NCBI GenBank assembly: GCA_964422415.1 | Contig: CAYRBI010000009.1 | Location: 12,396-76,395 of the forward strand | Origin: OLB16 sp964422415 | Lineage (GTDB): Bacteria; Hinthialibacterota; Hinthialibacteria; OLB16 | DNA length: 64,000 nucleotides | Reading direction: 5' to 3' | Shown here: in pieces, positions 58,305 to 64,000 of the stretch | Layout: every line of letters starts with the position of its first letter | How positions within the stretch are numbered: position 1 is the first letter of the stretch | Notes under the pieces: generated by a model | Database searches by the model: none | What the model was told of the DNA's origin: nothing | What the model saw: the letters and a program-made list of their open reading frames with translations, nothing else | Made by a program: the position numbers and the translations under genes

Positions 58305-59243
58305 ATGCCCGATATCTCCATTATCATCCCCACCTGCTCTCCCCATGTCCCATTAGAGGCCTGTCTACGCTCGCTGGTGAGGCAGACCCTGCACCCGGAC
58401 CGCTATGAGATTCTGGTGGTCAACAATGGGGGCGCCCGTCATTTAGATCGCTTTCTCCGGCCGGTCCTTGAGATGTTCGAGGACCGGGTGTGGTTGATCG
58501 AGAGCCGGAGGAATCTCGGCTATGGTGGTGGTTGCCGTCTGGGAGTGCAACATGCCAAAGGGCGGATCCTCGCTTTTCACAACGATGACTCTATTGCCGA
58601 TCCCACCTGGCTGGCTCTGGCGCTCAACGAGTTCGAGAAGGTGCCCGGCCTGGGTGTGGCCACTTGCCGTGTGGTCAGCATGAATGGGCCAGTTCTACAG
58701 CATGAAGGCTCCTCGATGACTCATCCCCATGGCCTCTTCTGGCAGACTGGTTATGGAACCCCGGATTACTCACCCTCCTTGAAGGATTCCGCCAGTGTGG
58801 ATCTCGATTACTTCGGGGGCTGTATCTGGGCCACCAGCCGCGAGGCCTGGGACCGGGTGGGTGGTCTCGCCCGTGCGTACTATCCCGGCTACTACGAGGA
58901 CTCGGAGTATGCCCTGCGGTGCCGTCAGCTGGGTTACCGGATCCGGTTACTCAAAGCGGTGACTTGTTCGCACATCATGAACGCCACCCTCGGTCCCCAG
59001 GCGTTGCGCTTCTGGCGGGTGTTTCACCGTTCGCGCTATCTGTTCCTCCTGAGGAACCATGTGGGTTATGGCTGGAAAGAGATCATCGATTCGGAACTCG
59101 GCTGGTGGCGAGCCCACAGCGCGGGACACAATCCGGGCTTGTGTCTAGCTGGGCTGCTCTCGGCCCTCACCAAGGCCCCGGGGGCGCTGCTGGAACGGCG
59201 GCGGTTCGGGAAGCGGATCCGGGATGAGGTGTTGAACGGGTAG
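58305..59243 (+). CDS. Glycosyltransferase family 2 protein
   Basis: GT-A fold glycosyltransferase of 312 residues: N-terminal PDISIIIPTCSPHVPLEACL and YEILVVNNGG, the nucleotide-sugar region RNLGYGGGCRLGVQHAKGRI, the metal-binding FHNDDSIADPTW, then LDYFGGCIWATSREAWDRVG and YYEDSEYALRCRQLGYRI, as in rhamnosyl- or mannosyltransferase-type GT2 proteins. It starts 12 bases after mdh but is not obviously related to it. The acceptor is unknown. Confidence 0.93.
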   Translation: MPDISIIIPTCSPHVPLEACLRSLVRQTLHPDRYEILVVNNGGARHLDRFLRPVLEMFEDRVWLIESRRNLGYGGGCRLGVQHAKGRILAFHNDDSIADPTWLALALNEFEKVPGLGVATCRVVSMNGPVLQHEGSSMTHPHGLFWQTGYGTPDYSPSLKDSASVDLDYFGGCIWATSREAWDRVGGLARAYYPGYYEDSEYALRCRQLGYRIRLLKAVTCSHIMNATLGPQALRFWRVFHRSRYLFLLRNHVGYGWKEIIDSELGWWRAHSAGHNPGLCLAGLLSALTKAPGALLERRRFGKRIRDEVLNG

Positions 59244-59295
59244 AGTGGGGGGGGAACCTTACCGTTTGTTATAGGAACGAGGAGGTATTGAATTA

Positions 59296-60138
59296 ATGGG
59301 TGCCAAGGGTGGTGGAATAACTCGAACTGGGGGAAAGAAGTCCCCCTTCGAGCGGATAAAGCGGACTACTGAAGCAGGGATTGAATATTGGTCAAGTCGC
59401 GAATTCGCTGATGTCTTGGGGTATGGCGATTACCGGAATTTTGAAGCAGTAATTCATAAAGCGAGAACTGCCTGTTTCAATAGTGGGCATAGAGTTGAGG
59501 ACCATTTCGTTAACGTCACCGAAATGGTCGAGATTGGTAGCCATGCCGAGCGTCCTGTTCAACTGGTATATCTGTCACGATATGCCTGTTACCTTGTAAT
59601 CCAGAATGCTGATCCCCGAAAAGAACTTGTTGCTTTCGGTCAGACATACTTTGCTGTTCAAACCCGCCGCCAGGAACTAACCGATGAGACGATTGAGGTT
59701 GAACGAAGGCTCCTGCTCCGTGAAGAGATCCGAAAACACAACAGTCAACTAGCGGATGCTGCTAAAGATGCAGGAGTCATTGAACCCATTGACTATGCCA
59801 TTTTTCAGAATCATGGGTACCAAGGTCTTTATGGTGGAATGACCGCCCAGGACATCCACCACCGCAAAGGATTGAGAAAATCTCAACAGATACTCGATCA
59901 CATGGGGAGTACCGAACTTGCCGCGAACTTGTTCCGCGCTACGCAGACCGAGGAGAAACTAAGACGGGATAGGATTCGGGGAAAGAAAGAGGCAAACGAG
60001 ATTCATTACGCAGTAGGACGAAAAGTTCGACAAACCATTGAGGATCTTGGAGGGACCATGCCTGAGAATCTCCCCACCGCCGAAAGCATTAAACGATTGG
60101 AAACAAAAAAACGTAAGCAGATTGGAAAAGCAAAATAG
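59296..60138 (+). CDS. dinD: DNA damage-inducible protein D (DinD)-like
   Basis: A 280-residue protein resembling E. coli DinD, an SOS-induced protein that inhibits RecA filaments: SPFERIKRTTEAGIEYWSSR, EFADVLGYGDYRNFEAVIHK, AERPVQLVYLSRYACYLVIQ, ADPRKELVAFGQTYFAVQTR, IFQNHGYQGLYGGMTAQDIH. The N-terminal region has a BRO-N-like fold. By eye the gene has lower GC and more A/T-ending codons than its neighbours, and it is flanked by small repeats, so it may be a late arrival. I see no clear LexA box in the short leader. A GAGGAGG site precedes the ATG by 11 bases. Confidence 0.9.
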   Translation: MGAKGGGITRTGGKKSPFERIKRTTEAGIEYWSSREFADVLGYGDYRNFEAVIHKARTACFNSGHRVEDHFVNVTEMVEIGSHAERPVQLVYLSRYACYLVIQNADPRKELVAFGQTYFAVQTRRQELTDETIEVERRLLLREEIRKHNSQLADAAKDAGVIEPIDYAIFQNHGYQGLYGGMTAQDIHHRKGLRKSQQILDHMGSTELAANLFRATQTEEKLRRDRIRGKKEANEIHYAVGRKVRQTIEDLGGTMPENLPTAESIKRLETKKRKQIGKAK

Positions 60139-60159
60139 TGGGACAAGCCCCACCCACCC

Positions 60160-61656
60160 TTAAAACGGCACGCTCTCATCCGCGCTGACATCCTCATAGA
60201 AGTCATCTTCTCTCGCTCCGCTCCCCTCAGGTGGAGCATCGGCCGGGGTGAGGTTCCGGAAGGCGGCATAACGCGAGATGAAGGCGATGGGGATGCTGCC
60301 CACTGGGCCGTTACGTTGTTTACCGATGATGATCTCGGCCTTCACATCCTCCTCAGCCTCCTCGCTGTCCTTGTTAGGACGGCGGCGGTGGATGAAGAGC
60401 ACCACATCGGCATCTTGCTCGATAGCGCCCGATTCGCGCAGGTCGGAGAGACGCGGCATATTGTCCTCGCGGCTCTCGATACCACGGGACAGCTGGGAAA
60501 GCGCTAGCACCGGGACTTCGAGTTCACGAGCCAATCCCTTGAGTCCACGCGAGATTGCGGAAACTTCCTCCTGGCGGTTGCGGTTGTTCCCGCGCGAAAC
60601 ACCTGCTTCCATCAGCTGCAAGTAGTCCACCACCAAGAGCGACAGGTTCGGTTCTTTGTGTTTGAGCCGTAAAGCCCGCGCGCGCATCGAGGCGATGGAA
60701 AGCCCCGGGGTGTCATCCACATAGATCGGCAAGGGGAACATGCGTGCCAGGGTGTTGAACACATTCGAGGATTCCCGCTTTGAGAGCTGGCCAGTACGCA
60801 GCCGTTTGAGATCCACCTTGGCCATTGAACAAATCAATCGCTGGATGACCTGGACGGAGCTCATTTCCAGGCTGAACACCCCCACCGGTAGTTTTGACTC
60901 GGTGGCGATGTTTTCGACCATGTTCAGAGCGAAGGAGGTCTTTCCGACGGAGGGACGCGCCGCGAGGATGATGAGGTCTGTCTTCTGAAAGCCCGAGGTC
61001 ATCTCATCCAGCAGGGTGAAATGGGTGGGAACCCCGGTCACTAGCCCTTTCTTCTGGAAAGCCTCGTGGAGAGAACTTTCGACCGCGCCGAGAAGTTGTC
61101 CGATACGGACAAAGGCCCCAGTCTGACGGCTATCGGAGATCGTGTGGAGATCATGCTCGGCTTCGTTGAGCAGGGTCTCAGCGTCCTCCCGGTCTTCGTA
61201 GGCTCGTTCCAGAACCTCGTTGGTCGAAAAGATCAGACGCCGTTTGAGGTACTTCTCTTTGACAATCGCCGCATACTCGCGGACTTGAGCGCCGGTGGCC
61301 GCCGAGGAGACCACCTCCATGATGATGGCCGCTCCCCCGATCTTCTCGACCACATTCCGCGTTCTGGCTTCCTCCAGAAGCGTGGTGAAGTCGGGCATCC
61401 GCCCCTTCTGCTCCAGATCGGAGATGAGCTCGAAGATCAACTGGTAGGGTTGATGGAAGAACAGGGAACGGACATACGGGCTGTCGCGCAGTTCTTTACC
61501 ACGCTGGATCTGCTCGCGCTTGGACTGCTCATCGAGGTCACGCAGGGCCTCCAGTCCCGACATGAGCGCTCCACGGTCATGGAGCATCGCGGCCAAAACC
61601 GCCCGTTCGGCCTCGATACTAAAAGGTAAATTTTTGTGTGCGACTGGCTCAGCCAT
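60160..61656 (-). CDS. dnaB: Replicative DNA helicase DnaB
   Basis: Hexameric 5'-3' helicase of the replication fork, 498 residues with no intein. N-terminal domain: NLPFSIEAERAVLAAMLHD and FFHQPYQLIFELISDLEQKG; C-terminal RecA-like domain: LIILAARPSVGKTSFALNM (Walker A), LSLLVVDYLQLMEAG (Walker B), PVLALSQLSRGIESRED, LSDLRESGAIEQDADVVLFI and IIGKQRNGPVGSIPIAFISR. It begins MAEPVAHKNLPFSIEAERAV, and is divergent from yajC. Confidence 0.96.
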   Translation of the reverse strand: MAEPVAHKNLPFSIEAERAVLAAMLHDRGALMSGLEALRDLDEQSKREQIQRGKELRDSPYVRSLFFHQPYQLIFELISDLEQKGRMPDFTTLLEEARTRNVVEKIGGAAIIMEVVSSAATGAQVREYAAIVKEKYLKRRLIFSTNEVLERAYEDREDAETLLNEAEHDLHTISDSRQTGAFVRIGQLLGAVESSLHEAFQKKGLVTGVPTHFTLLDEMTSGFQKTDLIILAARPSVGKTSFALNMVENIATESKLPVGVFSLEMSSVQVIQRLICSMAKVDLKRLRTGQLSKRESSNVFNTLARMFPLPIYVDDTPGLSIASMRARALRLKHKEPNLSLLVVDYLQLMEAGVSRGNNRNRQEEVSAISRGLKGLARELEVPVLALSQLSRGIESREDNMPRLSDLRESGAIEQDADVVLFIHRRRPNKDSEEAEEDVKAEIIIGKQRNGPVGSIPIAFISRYAAFRNLTPADAPPEGSGAREDDFYEDVSADESVPF

Positions 61657-62178
61657 TGCGACCTACTCACCCATACCCGAATAGAAAAATTCACTCGGCA
61701 CAGACCACCACCTCTTCACGAATCAATAGGGATCCGGGCAGAAATGCCGTGTTCTGTTCGAGAGACCCGAACGCATGTACATTCAAAATGCCAGCCTGGA
61801 TTTCCAGGTCCGGCTCGAAGGCAGGGGCTCGCGAGGTCCTCCCCCCTTGCTCCCCAGCAACACTCCCATGGTGCGGCCTTCCTCCCGCCCGGTCAAGAGA
61901 AACTTGAGGGGGGCAATGTGGATTCTACCCGGTCTCACAGGATGCCCACAGGTTTGTCCTGTGAAAGACTCCTAAGATGAATATGATGAGGGAGTAAGGA
62001 TGAGAGTGATGGGCCGTAGTCTGTTGCTAGCTGGTGGCTAGGCAATGTGTTTTTATCTCTTGTGTTTATTCGAAAACGTTGTCCCCGGAGAGTACTGGGT
62101 ATGATTGCTCCGAGGCATCAAGACTGTTACACTCCGCTTTCGATAATGATAATGAGGTTCTTACGCGGGTTCCAAAGC
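61657..62178. other. Non-coding region between dnaB and yajC with many hairpins
   Basis: A 522-base stretch in which I can support no gene. Small hairpins are dense: TTGCT-CCCC-AGCAA (61848-61861), CCTGG..CCAGG in 61794-61807, GAAGGC (61817-61822) with GCCTTC (61876-61881), TCAAG-AGAAA-CTTGA (61893-61907) and CACAGGA..TCCTGTG (61936-61963). A 13-codon frame (MRVMGRSLLLAGG) with GGGAG upstream starts at 62000. Several G/C-rich elements suggest a structured transcript, but I could not match a known RNA family. Confidence 0.45.
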
Positions 62179-62565
62179 ATGAAACACATATTGTTTTTAC
62201 TCTCCCTTTTTCTAACCCAGGCCAGTTGGGCCCAAACCACCCCGGCTCCGAGTGGGGGAGGTGACCTGATGAACCTCCTGCCGATGCTTCTGTTGTTCTT
62301 CGGTATCTTCTACTTCATCGTGATTCGTCCTCAACAAAAGGAGCAACGTCAACACCAGGAACGGATCAACGCTGTCCAGAAAGGGGACCGGGTGATCACC
62401 TCGGGTGGAATCCATGGAACAGTCCGTGCCACCAAGGAGAAGACCCTGGTGTTGGAGATTGCCGATGGAGTCAAGGTGACTCTCAACCGTCAGGCCATCT
62501 CCGCTGTCCTTGAAAATACTCCCGGCAAGGGAAAACAGACCGAGGATGAAGAGGAGGAGGAGTGA
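62179..62565 (+). CDS. yajC: Preprotein translocase subunit YajC
   Basis: Small inner-membrane protein of the SecDF-YajC complex. 128 residues from ATG 62179 (MKHILFLLSLFLTQASWAQ): a cleavable-looking signal peptide ending SWAQ, a single transmembrane helix (LMNLLPMLLLFFGIFYFIVI), then RPQQKEQRQHQERINAVQKG and a beta-rich cytoplasmic domain GDRVITSGGIHGTVRATKEK, TLVLEIADGVKVTLNRQAIS. The C-terminus is a run of Glu. secD and secF are not adjacent. The start could also lie a few codons upstream (ATG 62152). Confidence 0.93.
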   Translation: MKHILFLLSLFLTQASWAQTTPAPSGGGDLMNLLPMLLLFFGIFYFIVIRPQQKEQRQHQERINAVQKGDRVITSGGIHGTVRATKEKTLVLEIADGVKVTLNRQAISAVLENTPGKGKQTEDEEEEE

Positions 62566-62581
62566 GAACTCCTCTGAGCCC

Positions 62582-63139
62582 ATGACCGGCACTGACAGCC
62601 CACAGATTCTAGCCACCGCTGAACAGGTTCATACGGCGGTTGAACGGATCGCCCAGAACATCCGCGAGAAACTGGTCTCCATTAACAAAGCCGCTTTCAT
62701 CGGCATCCACACCCATGGAGTTCCCCTGGCCCACCGCCTCAAGGTTTATTTTAAGGAACATTATGGCGTGGAGGTCCCGGTGGGCACCGTGGATATCACC
62801 CTGTACCGGGATGATTACGATCTACGGGGTGTCAAGCCACGCATCCAAAGCAGCCAGATCCGTTTCTCGGTGGATGGGCGGGAACTAGTCCTGGTGGATG
62901 ATGTGTTATTTACTGGCCGTACCATCCGCGCGGCGATTGAGTCCTTGGGCGATTATGGCCGTCCCAGCGCGATCCGCCTGGCGGTCCTGGCCGACCGGGG
63001 TCATCGTGAATTGCCGATCCAACCCGATGCCGCTGGAATGATCTTCCAGACCGGCAAGCGGGACCGGATCCGGGTACGGATGATTGAAATTGATGGTAAG
63101 GATGAGATCCTTCTCTTACGCGGAGGTCTCGGCGCTTGA
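62582..63139 (+). CDS. pyrR: PyrR, pyrimidine operon regulator/uracil phosphoribosyltransferase
   Basis: RNA-binding attenuator of pyrimidine genes and weak UPRTase, 185 residues from ATG 62582 (MTGTDSPQILATAEQVHTAV). The PRPP-binding motif is LVLVDDVLFTGRTIRAA, with VGTVDITLYRDDYDLRG and IQSSQIRFSVDGREL. It lies directly in front of pyrB (14 bases), the standard PyrR arrangement. No PyrR-binding hairpin was found in the short pyrR-pyrB junction. Confidence 0.95.
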   Translation: MTGTDSPQILATAEQVHTAVERIAQNIREKLVSINKAAFIGIHTHGVPLAHRLKVYFKEHYGVEVPVGTVDITLYRDDYDLRGVKPRIQSSQIRFSVDGRELVLVDDVLFTGRTIRAAIESLGDYGRPSAIRLAVLADRGHRELPIQPDAAGMIFQTGKRDRIRVRMIEIDGKDEILLLRGGLGA

Positions 63140-63152
63140 AGGGGGGCCTGAA

Positions 63153-64000
63153 GTGAATCGGAAAGACCTGCTCGATATCCAATCCCTCGATCCGGAAGAG
63201 ATCTACGAAATTCTCGATACCGCTGTTCCATTCAAGGAAATCTTCACCCGTTCCGTGAAACGGGTTCCTTCCCTCCGGGGAAAAACTGTTGTTAACATTT
63301 TCTTTGAACCCAGTACCCGCACCCGGACCTCTTTTGAATTAGCGGCCAAGCGTCTCTCCGCCGATGTGATCAACATCGCCTCGGAGCGTAGTAGCTTTGT
63401 GAAGGGCGAATCCCTTATCGATACCTTCCATACCCTTCTCGCGATGAAGGCCGACCTGTTCGTCATGCGCCATTCCTTCGCGGGAGCCTGTCACTTTCTT
63501 GCGGACCGTATCCCGGTTCCCATTGTTAATGCTGGTGATGGGGCCCATGAGCATCCCACCCAGGCCCTGCTTGATCTGTTTACCATACGGGAGAACAAGG
63601 GGAAACTGGCGGGCCTGAAGGTGGCCATCATTGGTGACATCACCTTCAGCCGTGTCGCGCGTTCGAACTTGTGGGGGCTCACCAAAGTCGGCGCGGATGT
63701 GCACATCACCGGTCCAGCCACCCTCCTGCCCAAGGGCTTGGATCAAATGGGGGCCAAGGTGTGCCGCCGGGTGGAGGAGGCCCTGGATGGCGCTGATGTG
63801 GTCTACATGCTGCGTATCCAAAAGGAGCGCCAGGGCTCGCACTTCTTTCCCACCATCCGTGAGTATTACCACCTTTTCGGCTTGACTCCAGAACGGCTTG
63901 CGCTAGCCAAACCGGATGCGATTGTCATGCACCCCGGCCCGATGAACCGTGGGGTTGAGATCAATGATTATGTGGCCGATGGTCCCAGTTCGAGGATTCA
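63153..64000 (+). CDS. pyrB: Aspartate carbamoyltransferase catalytic subunit PyrB (3' end outside window)
   Basis: Second step of pyrimidine synthesis: carbamoyl phosphate plus aspartate to carbamoyl aspartate. Start GTG 63153 with AAGGGGGG six bases upstream; 282 codons are visible and the frame stays open to the end. Carbamoyl-phosphate site: FFEPSTRTRTSFELAAKR and the SSFVKGESLIDTF loop; then RHSFAGACHFLADRIPVPIV, GDGAHEHPTQALLDLFTIRE, a GDITFSRVARSN Rossmann-like motif and the late MHPGPMNRGVEI. It is translationally close to pyrR (stop 63139), so the two form an operon. Confidence 0.96.
   Translation, partial: MNRKDLLDIQSLDPEEIYEILDTAVPFKEIFTRSVKRVPSLRGKTVVNIFFEPSTRTRTSFELAAKRLSADVINIASERSSFVKGESLIDTFHTLLAMKADLFVMRHSFAGACHFLADRIPVPIVNAGDGAHEHPTQALLDLFTIRENKGKLAGLKVAIIGDITFSRVARSNLWGLTKVGADVHITGPATLLPKGLDQMGAKVCRRVEEALDGADVVYMLRIQKERQGSHFFPTIREYYHLFGLTPERLALAKPDAIVMHPGPMNRGVEINDYVADGPSSRI

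Overview
The window is a bacterial chromosomal segment, judged by eye to be moderately GC-rich. It contains two 100-N assembly gaps (5122-5221 and 44953-45052). I found no rRNA, tRNA, CRISPR array, transposase or integrase. The gene set suggests an anaerobic or facultative, saccharolytic, Gram-negative-type bacterium from a candidate or environmental phylum: lipoprotein N-acyltransferase, Tat-exported Gfo/Idh/MocA oxidoreductase, ThuA domain protein, sugar ABC transporter, giant beta-helix proteins with a dockerin-like tail, bidirectional Hox hydrogenase, pyruvate:ferredoxin oxidoreductase and ADP-forming acetate-CoA ligase. Sumerlaeota, Hydrogenedentota or the PVC/Planctomycetota neighbourhood would fit, but this is an inference from gene content only.

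Layout. 1-2165 (minus): end of a sugar ABC transport operon (MalF-type permease, solute-binding lipoprotein). 2.1-4.3 kb: a rearranged patch with a duplicated promoter/signal-peptide segment, a helicase scrap and a run of small toxin-antitoxin-type genes on the minus strand. 4.4-14.0 kb (plus): two paralogous secreted right-handed beta-helix proteins, one interrupted by an assembly gap and one of about 2338 residues with six modules and a dockerin-like C-terminus. 14.1-17.1 kb (plus): der, a GntR regulator and a small pair that includes a HEPN-like protein. 17.1-21.3 kb: ThuA protein, Lrp/AsnC regulator, Tat-exported oxidoreductase and a Tat-exported beta-propeller protein, with REP-like inverted repeats between them.

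21.3-37.0 kb (all minus): a fermentative energy module. Reading in the transcription direction it runs nifJ, dihydroorotate-dehydrogenase-like gene, hoxE, hoxF, hoxU, hoxY, hoxH, hydrogenase maturation protease, hypA, terminator, then acetate-CoA ligase (ADP-forming)-GNAT fusion, hypF and the beta-propeller gene. Together these can convert pyruvate to acetyl-CoA plus reduced ferredoxin, conserve ATP from acetyl-CoA and dispose of electrons as H2 through an NAD-linked NiFe hydrogenase whose maturation factors are encoded beside it.

37.3-43.4 kb (plus): Gfo/Idh/MocA oxidoreductase, GAF histidine kinase with response regulator, secreted trypsin-like protease with a Thr/Pro-rich linker, SGNH esterase. 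43.4-43.9 kb is a hairpin-rich non-coding stretch. 43.9-50.1 kb (plus): queA (3' end lost in gap two), the C-terminal half of yacG, lnt, a heparinase II/III family protein and a GT4 glycosyltransferase. 50.3-56.2 kb (minus): ABC-2-like membrane protein and a 1401-residue MASE1-PAS4-GAF hybrid histidine kinase. 56.3-60.1 kb (plus): orphan beta-class DNA methyltransferase, mdh, GT2 glycosyltransferase, dinD. dnaB (minus) is divergent from yajC-pyrR-pyrB (plus; pyrB runs off the end), with a 522-bp hairpin-rich intergenic region between them.
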